Source: Micromonospora sp. MP36 (GTDB taxonomy: Bacteria; Actinomycetota; Actinomycetes; Mycobacteriales; Micromonosporaceae). Taken from it: a stretch of 64,000 nt of DNA. Below the pieces are notes generated by a model. The model saw only the letters and a list, made by a program, of their open reading frames with translations, made no database searches and had not been told where the DNA came from. The position numbers were made by a program, and so were the translations under genes. Location of the stretch: positions 84,222 to 148,221 of the forward strand of contig NZ_VSFA01000009.1 of NCBI RefSeq assembly GCF_008119785.1, in the 5' to 3' direction. Below are positions 1-7,860 of the stretch, piece after piece (positions within the stretch are counted from its first letter, which is position 1; every line of letters starts with the position of its first letter).

Positions 1-1
1 C

Positions 2-589
2 GGCTGCACCCCGACCCGGCTGCTGGCCGACCACGGGGTGCTCGGCCGGCACACCACCGCGGTGCACGCCACCCACCCGACCAGCGCGGACATCGCCCTG
101 CTCGGGGAGAGCCGGACCGGGATCTGCCTGTGCCCCACCACCGAGCGGGATCTGGCCGACGGGATCGGGCCGGCCCGCCGGATGGCCGAGGCGGGCAGCC
201 CGCTCAGCCTCGGCAGCGACAGCCACGCGGTGGTCGACCTCTTCGAGGAGGCCCGCGCGGTGGAGCTGGACGAGCGGCTGCGTACCCGCCGGCGGGGGCA
301 CTTCACCGCCGCCGAGCTGCTCGCCGCCGCCACCGTCGCCGGGCACGCCGCGCTGGGCTGGGGCGACGCCGGCCGGCTGTCCGTCGGGGGCCGAGCCGAC
401 CTGGTCACCGTACGGCTGGACAGCGCCCGCACCGCCGCCGTGCCGCCGGTCGGGGCGATCTTCGCGGCCGGCGCGGCCGACGTCACGCACGTGGTCGTCG
501 ACGGGCGCACCGTGGTCGCCGACGGCCGGCACCTGACCGTGGACGTTCCCGCCGAGCTGCAGGCCGCCATCGCGGAGGTGACCTCATGA
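2..589 (+). CDS. hutF: Formimidoylglutamate deiminase, C-terminal part
   Basis: The open frame enters from the left edge without a start, so the N-terminus is missing. The visible 195 residues read as the C-terminal part of an amidohydrolase of the HutF family, which converts N-formimidoyl-L-glutamate to N-formyl-glutamate and ammonia in histidine degradation. Typical segments are [31 protein letters not shown] (the Asp that binds the active-site metal lies in GSDSH) and the closing metallo-dependent hydrolase strand with GGRADLV. Its stop codon TGA (587-589) overlaps the ATG of hutI (586-588), so the two are translationally coupled. Pathway and order hutF-hutI-hutH support the call; confusion with guanine deaminase-like amidohydrolases is possible but unlikely here. 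Confidence 0.9.
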   Translation, partial: GCTPTRLLADHGVLGRHTTAVHATHPTSADIALLGESRTGICLCPTTERDLADGIGPARRMAEAGSPLSLGSDSHAVVDLFEEARAVELDERLRTRRRGHFTAAELLAAATVAGHAALGWGDAGRLSVGGRADLVTVRLDSARTAAVPPVGAIFAAGAADVTHVVVDGRTVVADGRHLTVDVPAELQAAIAEVTS

Positions 590-1869
590 CCGGCTTCCCG
601 CAGCGGCCGGTGCGACCGGGCGACCCGGCCCGGCCCGCGGTGCGCCACACCGGCAGCCTGCTGGTGGACAACATCGGCGAGCTGGTCACCAACAGCTTCG
701 GCGAGGGCGAGGGCGGGCCGCTCGGCATCCGACGGAACGCCGCGCTGCTGGTCGAGGACGGGGTGGTGGCCTGGATCGGGCCGGCCCGGGGCGCCCCGGC
801 CGCCGACCGGCGGATCGACGCCGCCGGCGCCGCCGTGCTGCCCGGGTTCGTGGACAGCCACGCCCACCTGGTCTTCGCCGGGGACCGGGCCGCCGAGTTC
901 GCCGCCCGGATGGCCGGCGAGCCGTACACCGGAGGCGGCATCCGCACCACCGTCGGCGCCACCCGCGCCGCCTCCGACGACGAGCTGCGGGCCACCGTGC
1001 ACCGGCTGCGCGGCGAGGCGATGCGGCAGGGCACCACCACCATCGAGATCAAGAGCGGGTACGGGCTCACCGTCGCCGACGAGGCCCGCTCGCTGCGGAT
1101 CGCCGCCGAGTTCACCGAGGACACCACGTTCCTCGGCGCGCACGTCGTCCCCGCCGAGTACGCCGACCGCCCCGACGACTACGTCGGCATGGTGTGCGGG
1201 CCGATGCTGGCCGCCGCCGCCCCGTACGCCCGCTGGATCGACGTGTTCTGCGAGCGGGGCGCCTTCGACGTGGACCACGCCCGCGCGATCCTCGCCTGCG
1301 GGCAGGCGGTCGGGCTGGGCGTACGGGTGCACGCCAACCAGCTCGGCCCCGGCCCGGGCGTGCAGCTCGGAGTGGAGCTGGGCGCGGCCAGCGTGGACCA
1401 CTGCACCCACCTGTCCGACGCCGACGTCGACGCCCTCGCCTCGCACCGCATCGACTGCATGTGCGCCGAGGGTCAGCACACCACCACGGTCGCCACCCTG
1501 CTGCCCGGGGCGGAGTTCTCCACCCGGTCGCCGTACCCGGACGCCCGGCGGCTGCTCGACGCGGGGGTGACCGTGGCGCTGGCCACCGACTGCAACCCCG
1601 GGTCGTCGTACACGTCGTCGATGCCGTTCTGCATCGCGCTGGCCGTACGCGAGATGCGGATGACCCCGGCGGAGGCGGTCTGGGCCGCGACCGCCGGCGG
1701 GGCGGCGGCGCTGCGCCGCCGCGACGTCGGCCGGTTGGCGCCTGGCGCCCGGGCCGACCTGTTGATCCTCGACGCCCCGTCCCACCTGCACCTGGCCTAC
1801 CGGCCGGGGGTTCCCTTGATCCGCCAGGTTCTGCACACCGGAGTGCCGCAGTCAACTTCTCGGCCCTGA
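586..1869 (+). CDS. hutI: Imidazolonepropionase, with C-terminus altered by an insertion
   Basis: HutI hydrolyses 4-imidazolone-5-propanoate to N-formimidoyl-L-glutamate. The 427-residue product has the metal-binding SHAHLVF motif (His92, His94), the substrate-loop segment [35 protein letters not shown] and [11 protein letters not shown], all characteristic of the family. The start is the ATG overlapping the hutF stop. Oddity: the normal amidohydrolase body ends near [18 protein letters not shown], and the last six residues (QSTSRP) plus the stop are read from the left end of the IscB element. If the element is removed, the frame would close as CCA TGA overlapping the hutH ATG. The enzyme should stay active because only the extreme tail differs. 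Confidence 0.93.
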   Translation: MTGFPQRPVRPGDPARPAVRHTGSLLVDNIGELVTNSFGEGEGGPLGIRRNAALLVEDGVVAWIGPARGAPAADRRIDAAGAAVLPGFVDSHAHLVFAGDRAAEFAARMAGEPYTGGGIRTTVGATRAASDDELRATVHRLRGEAMRQGTTTIEIKSGYGLTVADEARSLRIAAEFTEDTTFLGAHVVPAEYADRPDDYVGMVCGPMLAAAAPYARWIDVFCERGAFDVDHARAILACGQAVGLGVRVHANQLGPGPGVQLGVELGAASVDHCTHLSDADVDALASHRIDCMCAEGQHTTTVATLLPGAEFSTRSPYPDARRLLDAGVTVALATDCNPGSSYTSSMPFCIALAVREMRMTPAEAVWAATAGGAAALRRRDVGRLAPGARADLLILDAPSHLHLAYRPGVPLIRQVLHTGVPQSTSRP

Positions 1870-2161
1870 GGGACCGTACTTGTTCGGTCCTACAGGGTGG
1901 TTGACCAGCCCCAGAAACCTCTGAAGGGAGGGATCTACGTTGTACACAGGTCAGAAGACCCACTCCGGGGTGCTTCCTCAGCCCCGGACCCTGGAATCCG
2001 CGTCAGCAGACACGGCCCCGAGAAGCCACGAAACGGGACGCGGACGCCACCCGGCAGCCGGTGTGCGACATGGGCGAGGGGAGACCGGCGCAAGCCGGCG
2101 TCACCCGGAACCTGCCTCGGCGGGAACCGGAGCGGGCCGTGAGGCCCAAACCCACCCGGCG
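1832..2161 (+). ncRNA. Predicted IscB omega-RNA (HEARO RNA) with 5' guide
   Basis: The 292 bases between hutI and iscB lack a conserved reading frame and show strong structure, as expected for the omega-RNA that lies 5' of iscB. First comes a long hairpin: CCCTG 1864-1868 with CAGGG 1893-1897 and GGACCG 1871-1876 with CGGTCC 1885-1890, separated by an AG/TA internal loop. Then follows the segment CCAGCCCCAGAAACCTCTG (1905-1923), which I recognise from IscB omega-RNAs, then a hairpin CCGGGG 1965-1970 with CCCCGG 1982-1987. In IscB systems the guide is the flank 5' of the element, so bases about 1832-1847 (end of hutI) would be the guide. Exact RNA ends are not visible in sequence; the 3' end may overlap the iscB start. 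Confidence 0.72.
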
Positions 2162-3510
2162 GTGTTCGTGGTTGACCGCCATCACCGGCCGTTGCAGCCG
2201 TGCACGCCGGCACGAGCACGCAAGCTGATCGCGGGCGGGCGTGCCGTGGTCCACCGGCACACCCCGTTCGTGATCCGGCTCAAAGACCGCGAGCTCGCCT
2301 CCTCGCAGGTGGACGGGGTTGAGGTCGGGATCGATCCGGGGTCGAAGTTCACCGGCATCGCGGTCTTCCGCACAGAGAACGCGGATGACGACATGGTCCG
2401 GACCGGCTTGTTCGGAATTGAGGTTCGCCATCGGGGTGGGCAGATCCGGGACAGGTTGGCCGCCCGCGCCGATCTACGGCGTGGCCGTCGGTCGCGGAAC
2501 CTGCGCTACCGGTCATCCCGATACGCCAATCGGCGTAGGCCGCAAGGGTGGTTGGCGCCATCGTTGCGGCACCGGGTCGACAACACCATGTCCTGGGTTC
2601 AGCGGCTTTGCCACTGGGCACCCGTGACCCGGCTGCATGTGGAGCGGGTCGCGTTCGACACCCAACTCCTGCAGAACCCCGACATCTCCGGCGTCGAGTA
2701 CCAGCACGGCACCCTGCACGGCTACGAAGTCCGCGAGTACCTCCTCGCGAAGCACGGACGCAAATGCGCCTACTGCGGGGCAGTCGGAGTGCCGCTGAAC
2801 ATCGACCACATCGTGCCCCGCTCACGCGGCGGCTCCGACCGGGTGTCGAACCTGACCTTGGCCTGCATCCCCTGCAACCAGGCCAAGGCCGCCATCCCCA
2901 TCGGCACCTTCCTCGCGGACCAGCCCGCCGTGCTGGCCCGGATCCGACGACAACAGAAACTGCCACTCCGGGATGCCGCAGCGGTCTCGACGACTCGGTG
3001 GGCGTTGTGGCACGCCCTTGTGGCCACTGGCCTGCCAGTGCAGGTCGCCACCGGCGGGCGCACCAAATGGAATCGACACCGCACCGGCGCTCCGAAGAGC
3101 CACACCCTCGACGCCCTCCACGTCGGCGTACTCACCACCGTGTGGTCCTGTCCGAAGCAGGTGCTCGTGGCCACCGCCACCGGGCGCGGAAGCTATGCCC
3201 GCACCCGTGCCGACCAACACGGCTTCCCCCGACTACGACTACCCCGAACCAAAACCATACGCGGCTTCCAAACCGGCGACCTGGTACGCGCTGTCGTACC
3301 CACCGGCAAGAACACCGGCCGGCATGAGGGCCGAGTCGCTGTCCGAACCACCGGCCGTTTCAACATTCGCACCCGCCACACCCTCGTACAGAGCGTGCAC
3401 CACCGACACGTCCACCTGCTGCAACGCGCAGACGGATGGGCCTACACACGAGAGGAGGAACGGCGCTTCCACCCGGCCCCCAACGACCGGGTGTCCACGC
3501 CGCATACCTG
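1848..3510 (+). mobile_element. IscB (OMEGA/HEARO) element inserted between hutI and hutH
   Basis: A 1663-bp element made of an omega-RNA region and one iscB gene, without a transposase. The left boundary (about 1848) is inferred: joining base 1847 to 3511 restores GTGCC-ATGA, in which hutI ends with an ATGA overlap on hutH, the same style as the hutF/hutI overlap, and a GGAG Shine-Dalgarno 4 bases before the hutH ATG. The right boundary is just before ATGA at 3511, the target tetranucleotide I recall being described for HEARO elements. A subterminal hairpin (ACCCGG 3471-3476 with CCGGGT 3487-3492) lies near the right end. With no tnpA inside, mobilisation would need an IS200/IS605 TnpA in trans. 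The left boundary is uncertain by a few bases. Confidence 0.8.
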
Positions 3511-3511
3511 A
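2162..3511 (+). CDS. iscB: IscB RNA-guided nuclease (Cas9 ancestor family)
   Basis: The 449-residue protein has the full IscB order: N-terminal PLMP-like domain (RPLQPCTPARARKL, residues 9-22, with Gln where Met is usual); RuvC-I VEVGIDPGSKFTG with Asp58; Arg-rich bridge helix about residues 102-126; RuvC-II HVERVAFD with Glu161; HNH with CAYCG (Cys202, Cys205), NIDHIVPRSRGG (Asp215, His216) and ACIPCNQAKA (Cys235, Cys238); RuvC-III SHTLDALH with His314 and Asp317; and a C-terminal TAM-interacting region (FQTGDLVRAVVP onward). All catalytic residues are present, so an active nickase/nuclease is expected. The GTG at 2162 was chosen because IscB proteins begin right at VFVVDR; the longer upstream frame is omega-RNA. 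The stop TGA 3509-3511 uses the A of the hutH start codon. Confidence 0.93.
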   Translation: MFVVDRHHRPLQPCTPARARKLIAGGRAVVHRHTPFVIRLKDRELASSQVDGVEVGIDPGSKFTGIAVFRTENADDDMVRTGLFGIEVRHRGGQIRDRLAARADLRRGRRSRNLRYRSSRYANRRRPQGWLAPSLRHRVDNTMSWVQRLCHWAPVTRLHVERVAFDTQLLQNPDISGVEYQHGTLHGYEVREYLLAKHGRKCAYCGAVGVPLNIDHIVPRSRGGSDRVSNLTLACIPCNQAKAAIPIGTFLADQPAVLARIRRQQKLPLRDAAAVSTTRWALWHALVATGLPVQVATGGRTKWNRHRTGAPKSHTLDALHVGVLTTVWSCPKQVLVATATGRGSYARTRADQHGFPRLRLPRTKTIRGFQTGDLVRAVVPTGKNTGRHEGRVAVRTTGRFNIRTRHTLVQSVHHRHVHLLQRADGWAYTREEERRFHPAPNDRVSTPHT

Positions 3512-5046
3512 TGACCGTCACCATCCAGCCCACCGGGATCTCCCCCGCCGACGTGCTCGCCGTGGCCCGCGGCACCGCCAAGGTCGTCCTCGACCCGGCA
3601 GCCGTAGACGCCATGACGGCCAGCCGGTCCATCGTGGACGGCATCGAGGCGGCCGGCCGGCCCGTCTACGGCGTCTCCACCGGCTTCGGGGCGCTCGCCA
3701 ACACCTTCGTGGCTCCGGAGCGGCGGGCCGAGCTGCAGCACGCGCTGATCCGCTCGCACGCCGCCGGGGTGGGCGCGCCGATGCCCCGCGAAGTAGTCCG
3801 GGCCATGATGCTGCTGCGGGTTCGCTCGCTCGCCCTCGGCCGCTCCGGGGTCCGGCCGCTGGTCGCCGAGGCCCTGGTGGACCTGCTCAACCACGAGGTC
3901 ACCCCGTGGGTGCCCGAGCACGGCTCGCTCGGCGCCTCCGGCGACCTGGCCCCGCTGGCGCACTGCGCGCTGGTGCTGCTCGGGGAGGGCTGGGCGCTCG
4001 GCCCGGGCGGGGAGCGGATCCCCGGCGGCGAGGCGCTGCGCCGGGTCGGCTTGGCGCCGATCGAGCTGGCCGCCAAGGAGGGGCTGGCGCTGATCAACGG
4101 CACCGACGGCATGCTCGGCATGCTGCTGCTGGCCATCCACGACGCCCGGCACCTGTTCGCGATGGCCGACGTCACCGCCGCCCTCGCGATCGAGGCGATG
4201 CTCGGCTCGGAGCGGCCGTTCCTGCCCGAGCTGCACGCCATCCGGCCGCATCCGGGCCAGGCGGAGTCGGCGGCGAACATCCACAAGCTGCTGCAGCACT
4301 CGGCGGTGATGGACTCGCACCGGGACGACCTGGCGCACGCCGTGCAGGACGCGTACTCGATGCGGTGCGCCCCGCAGGTCGCCGGCGCGGCCCGGGACAC
4401 CCTGGACTTCGCCGCCACCGTCGCCGGGCGGGAGCTGCTGTCCGTGGTGGACAACCCGGTGGTGCTGCCGGACGGGCGGGTCGAGTCGACCGGCAACTTC
4501 CACGGCGCGCCGCTCGGCTTCGCCGCCGACTACCTGGCCATCGCCGCCGCCGAGGTGGGCGCGATCGCCGAGCGGCGGGTCGACCGGCTGCTCGACGTCA
4601 CCCGCTCCCGGGATCTGCCCGCGTTCCTCTCCCCCGACGCCGGGGTCAACTCCGGGCTGATGATCGCCCAGTACACGGCGGCCGGGATCGTCGCCGAGAA
4701 CCGGCGGCTGGCCGCGCCCGCGTCGGTGGACTCGCTGCCCACCAGCGGCATGCAGGAGGACCACGTCTCGATGGGCTGGGCGGCGGCCAAGAAGCTGCGT
4801 ACCGTGCTGGACAACCTGACCAGCCTGCTCGCGGTGGAGCTGCTGGCCGCTGTCCGCGGGCTCCAGCTCCGCGCCCCGCTGACGCCGTCGCCGGCGGGCC
4901 GGGCGGCGCTGGCCGCGCTGCGCGACGTGGTGGGCGAGCCCGGGCCGGACGTGTTCCTCGCCCCGGTCATGGAGGCCGCCCGCGACGTGGTGCGCGGTCC
5001 GGAGCTGCGCGCGGCGATCGAACGGGAGGTCGGACCGCTCGGCTGA
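3511..5046 (+). CDS. hutH: Histidine ammonia-lyase
   Basis: HutH deaminates L-histidine to trans-urocanate, the first step of histidine degradation. The 511-residue length equals the family norm. The Ala142-Ser143-Gly144 triad in GSLGASGDLAPLAH cyclises to the MIO electrophile, and Tyr53 in YGVSTGFG is the catalytic base position known from the Pseudomonas enzyme. Other family segments are ALINGTDGML, RPHPGQ, YSMRCAPQV, STGNFHG and PTSGMQEDHVSMG. The ATG at 3511 overlaps the iscB stop as TGATG, so ribosomes finishing iscB could reinitiate on hutH. No independent Shine-Dalgarno is evident in the element's last bases, so hutH translation may now depend on iscB reading. Confidence 0.97.
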   Translation: MTVTIQPTGISPADVLAVARGTAKVVLDPAAVDAMTASRSIVDGIEAAGRPVYGVSTGFGALANTFVAPERRAELQHALIRSHAAGVGAPMPREVVRAMMLLRVRSLALGRSGVRPLVAEALVDLLNHEVTPWVPEHGSLGASGDLAPLAHCALVLLGEGWALGPGGERIPGGEALRRVGLAPIELAAKEGLALINGTDGMLGMLLLAIHDARHLFAMADVTAALAIEAMLGSERPFLPELHAIRPHPGQAESAANIHKLLQHSAVMDSHRDDLAHAVQDAYSMRCAPQVAGAARDTLDFAATVAGRELLSVVDNPVVLPDGRVESTGNFHGAPLGFAADYLAIAAAEVGAIAERRVDRLLDVTRSRDLPAFLSPDAGVNSGLMIAQYTAAGIVAENRRLAAPASVDSLPTSGMQEDHVSMGWAAAKKLRTVLDNLTSLLAVELLAAVRGLQLRAPLTPSPAGRAALAALRDVVGEPGPDVFLAPVMEAARDVVRGPELRAAIEREVGPLG

Positions 5047-5102
5047 CCGGATTCGGGCCGCCGGCTGACGTCGATGCCCGGGTGGCTGTCGGTCGCCCCT
5101 GC

Positions 5103-5108
5103 TACCGT
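5103..5108 (+). promoter_or_regulatory. Candidate -10 box TACCGT for a leaderless start
   Basis: TACCGT fits the actinobacterial TAnnnT -10 consensus and ends 8 bases before the GTG at 5117, where no Shine-Dalgarno is present. This suggests transcription starts at or next to the start codon. It is pattern-based only. Confidence 0.4.
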
Positions 5109-5116
5109 TCCGCGCC

Positions 5117-6373
5117 GTGACCGACGACGAGGCCGTGGTGACGGCTGACACCCCGGGCCGTGCCGGCGCCCCGGACGACGACGGGCTGGCACTCGACGAC
5201 GAGATACGGGCCTTCGTCCGCCGCCAGGTGGCGCTGGCCGAGCTGCCGGCGGCGGCGATCGTCGCCGAGACGGTGGAGTGCCTGGACGGCGAGGCCGACC
5301 GGGTCCGGATCGCCGAGCTGGCCTGGCCGGTGGTGGCCGAGGAACTGACCGCGCACCTGACCGCGCAGCAGAGCTGGCCGGCGAGGACCGACAGCGACCG
5401 GCTGGCCGCCGCGTTCCGGGCGCTGTCCGCCGCCGGCATCGTGGCGCGGGAGAGCTTCGCCTGCTGCCAGAACTGTGGTCTCGGCGAGATCGGCGCCGAG
5501 GTGCCGCGTGAGGTCACCCCGCGCGGATACGCCTTCTACCACCAGCAGGACGCAGAGCGGGCGGTGGACGGGTCACCGGTGTTCCTCGCGTACGGGCTCT
5601 TCGAGCAGCCGCCGTCGGTGGAGATCGGCGAGGAGGTGGCGGCGGCGCTGCGGGCCGAAGGGCTGACCGTGCGGTGGAACGGCGACACCGGCAGCCGGAT
5701 CCAGGTGCCGATGGTGTGGCGGCGTCGACGGGTGGGTCGCCTCGCCGCCGTGCCGCCCACCCTGGATGACGACGTCGACGTCGAGGTGGGGCTGCTCAGC
5801 GCCTGGACGGGGGTGCATGCCCCGCGCGACGGGGTGCAGTCCGCGGCGCGGCTGAGCGCTCTGCACCTGCCGTGGATGCCCGCGGACGCCCGGCTGCGCC
5901 TGTCCACCGAGTCGCTGACCGTCACTGTCCGCCGTGCGGGCGACGCGCTGGTCGGCGAGTATGCCGATCCGGACCGCCGCCCCGTCACCGTCGGTCGGTA
6001 CGAGGGTCTGGCGCTGCTGGGCGGACCGCCGGCCACCGTCCCCTCGCCCGCCGACTACGTCGATGCCACCTACGAACACTCGACCGGGCGCGGCAACGCG
6101 GTGGCACTGGAGGCCGCGGAGGCCATCGCGATCACCCATCGCCTGCAACCGCACACCCGCGACTTCCTCTCCTGCCTCGGCCGCTCCGGCGGTGTGGTGC
6201 AGATGGGCTGGGAGGCGGACCGGCTCTGGCTGGAGACGCCGCACCCGGAGACGGCCACCGTGACCGGCCGGCACGTCAGCCTCGCCGAGGCGGCCCGTAT
6301 GATCACGATCCTGGCAACGGAGGACCGGGTCGCCGTCGACGAGCTGGGCAACACGGTGACCAAACCCTGGTGA
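5117..6373 (+). CDS. Hypothetical protein, DUF6891-like
   Basis: A 418-residue soluble protein of unknown function. Residues about 30-190 contain a region with the motif FACCQNCGLGEIG followed by a segment in which Tyr, Phe and His cluster (GYAFYHQQDAE) and VFLAYG, which I associate with the DUF6891 family of actinobacteria. The C-terminal half is a separate region with many acidic and aromatic residues and no recognisable enzyme motif; its final part (LSCLGRSGGVVQMGWE and VSLAEAARMITILA) resembles immunity-type or phage-accessory hypothetical proteins only loosely. There is no signal peptide or membrane segment. It stands alone between hutH and the convergent rdgB. The family name is from memory and needs a profile search. 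Confidence 0.6.
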   Translation: MTDDEAVVTADTPGRAGAPDDDGLALDDEIRAFVRRQVALAELPAAAIVAETVECLDGEADRVRIAELAWPVVAEELTAHLTAQQSWPARTDSDRLAAAFRALSAAGIVARESFACCQNCGLGEIGAEVPREVTPRGYAFYHQQDAERAVDGSPVFLAYGLFEQPPSVEIGEEVAAALRAEGLTVRWNGDTGSRIQVPMVWRRRRVGRLAAVPPTLDDDVDVEVGLLSAWTGVHAPRDGVQSAARLSALHLPWMPADARLRLSTESLTVTVRRAGDALVGEYADPDRRPVTVGRYEGLALLGGPPATVPSPADYVDATYEHSTGRGNAVALEAAEAIAITHRLQPHTRDFLSCLGRSGGVVQMGWEADRLWLETPHPETATVTGRHVSLAEAARMITILATEDRVAVDELGNTVTKPW

Positions 6374-6401
6374 CCGGTGGCCGGGTTTGGTGCCCCCGGT
6401 T

Positions 6402-7016
6402 TCAGGGCTGCGGGAGCACCTTGGCGGCCAGCTTGGCCAGCTCGCGCAGCGCCTTGCCGCGGTGGCTGACCGCGTCCTTCTCCTCCGGGGTCAGCTCCGC
6501 GTTGGTCCGCTCCTGGCCGTCGCCGAGGAAGATCGGGTCGTACCCGAAGCCGCCGTCGCCGCGCGGTGCGCGCAGCAGCTGGCCGGCTTGGCGGCCGTCG
6601 ACCAGGTGTTCCTTGCCGCTGGGCAGCACCAGCGCGACGGTGCAGACGAAGGAGGCGCCCCGGTGCTCGTCGGGCAGGTCGGCGATCTGGTCCAGCACGA
6701 GCTGCAGGTTGGCGTGGTCGTCGCCGTGCCGGCCGGACCAACGGGCGCTGAACACGCCCGGCATGCCGTTGAGCGCGTCCACGGCGAGCCCGGAGTCGTC
6801 GGCGATGGTCGGTAGCCCGGTACGCCGGCAGCCCTCCCGGGCCTTGATCAGCGCGTTCTCGCCGAAGGTCAGGCCGGTTTCCGGCAGCTCCGGATATTCC
6901 TCTACGTCGTCTAGGCCGAGCAGGGCGATGCGGTGCGCACCGAGCGCACCGTCGAGGATGCGCTGGAGCTCGACCAGCTTCTTCCGGTTCCGGGTGGCGA
7001 GCAGGACCTTGTTCAT
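6402..7016 (-). CDS. rdgB: dITP/XTP pyrophosphatase
   Basis: RdgB/HAM1 hydrolyses non-canonical purine nucleoside triphosphates (dITP, dXTP, ITP) to monophosphates and pyrophosphate, keeping hypoxanthine and xanthine out of DNA. Visible family motifs are the N-terminal LLATRNRKKLVEL nucleotide-binding strand, TFGENALIKA, PTIADDSGLAVDAL (the metal and catalytic Asp), PGVFSARWSG, GGFGYDPIF and the terminal SHRGKALREL. Length, 204 residues, is normal. It is the last gene of a leftward run starting with rph (49 bases upstream); the rph-rdgB pairing is the same as M. tuberculosis rphA-Rv1341. Confidence 0.95.
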   Translation of the reverse strand: MNKVLLATRNRKKLVELQRILDGALGAHRIALLGLDDVEEYPELPETGLTFGENALIKAREGCRRTGLPTIADDSGLAVDALNGMPGVFSARWSGRHGDDHANLQLVLDQIADLPDEHRGASFVCTVALVLPSGKEHLVDGRQAGQLLRAPRGDGGFGYDPIFLGDGQERTNAELTPEEKDAVSHRGKALRELAKLAAKVLPQP

Positions 7017-7065
7017 CGATGATCACCTTCGTTCGCGACTGCGGGGCTCGCAACGCTCCGCGCGC

Positions 7066-7791
7066 TCACTGGAGCGCCTTCCGCTGCGCCTCGGCCAGAT
7101 CCAGGCAGCCCACCACGCCCAGATCGAGCAGGGCGTCGAGCTGCTCACGGGCGAAGACGCCGGCCTCGCCCGTCCCCTGCACCTCGACGAAGTCGCCGGT
7201 CCCGGTGCAGACCACGTTCATGTCGACCTCGGCGGCCACGTCCTCCTCGTAGCAGAGGTCCAGGCGCGGCTCGCCGGCGATGATGCCGACGCTGACCGCG
7301 GCCACCGAGCGGTGCATCACTTTCTCCACCTTGCCGGTCAGGGCCTTGCGCTCGGCCAGCCAGGTCACCGCGTCGTGCAGCGCCACGTACGCGCCGGTGA
7401 TCGCCGCGGTCCGGGTGCCGCCGTCGGCCTGGAGCACGTCGCAGTCGAGCACGATCGAGTTCTCGCCGAGCGCCTTCAGGTCGACGCAGGCCCGCAGGCT
7501 GCGGCCGATCAGCCGGGAGATCTCGTGGGTCCGCCCGCCGATCTTCCCCCGCACGCTCTCTCGGTCGGAGCGGGTGTTGGTGGCGCGGGGCAGCATCGCG
7601 TACTCGGCGGTGACCCAGCCGAGCCCGGAGCCCTTGCGCCAGCGGGGCACCCCCTCGGTAACGCTGGCCGTGCAGAGCACGCGGGTCGCGCCGAACTCGA
7701 CGAGGACGGAGCCCTCGGGGTGGGTGCTCCAGCCCCGGGTCAGGGTCACCGGTCGGAGTTGGTCGGGCCGCCGCCCGTCAGGTCGCGCCAT
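7066..7791 (-). CDS. rph: Ribonuclease PH
   Basis: RNase PH is a phosphorolytic 3'-5' exoribonuclease that trims tRNA 3' ends. The 241-residue protein begins [19 protein letters not shown], the hallmark N-terminus, and carries [24 protein letters not shown], the RNA-binding [14 protein letters not shown] segment, [21 protein letters not shown] (phosphate-binding and catalytic Asp residues), AAVSVGI and LDLCYEED. It lies just upstream of rdgB on the same strand, most likely an operon. Nothing unusual in length or motifs. Confidence 0.96.
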   Translation of the reverse strand: MARPDGRRPDQLRPVTLTRGWSTHPEGSVLVEFGATRVLCTASVTEGVPRWRKGSGLGWVTAEYAMLPRATNTRSDRESVRGKIGGRTHEISRLIGRSLRACVDLKALGENSIVLDCDVLQADGGTRTAAITGAYVALHDAVTWLAERKALTGKVEKVMHRSVAAVSVGIIAGEPRLDLCYEEDVAAEVDMNVVCTGTGDFVEVQGTGEAGVFAREQLDALLDLGVVGCLDLAEAQRKALQ

Positions 7792-7860
7792 GCCTGCACC
7801 TTATGCGGTGCCCTGATCGAGGCGTTCCGGGGTGTGCCCGAACGGGCGGCGCGGCGCGGG

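Noticed and set aside
1940..2161. N-terminal extension of iscB of 74 codons
   Set aside because: This part is Arg/Gly/Pro-rich without similarity to IscB, overlaps the structured RNA region, and the PLMP domain begins at 2162.
3442..5517. Long open frame of 691 codons on the minus strand opposite hutH
   Set aside because: It is a shadow of GC-rich third codon positions: low-complexity His/Arg/Gly/Val protein, no motif, and the plus strand has the complete hutH.
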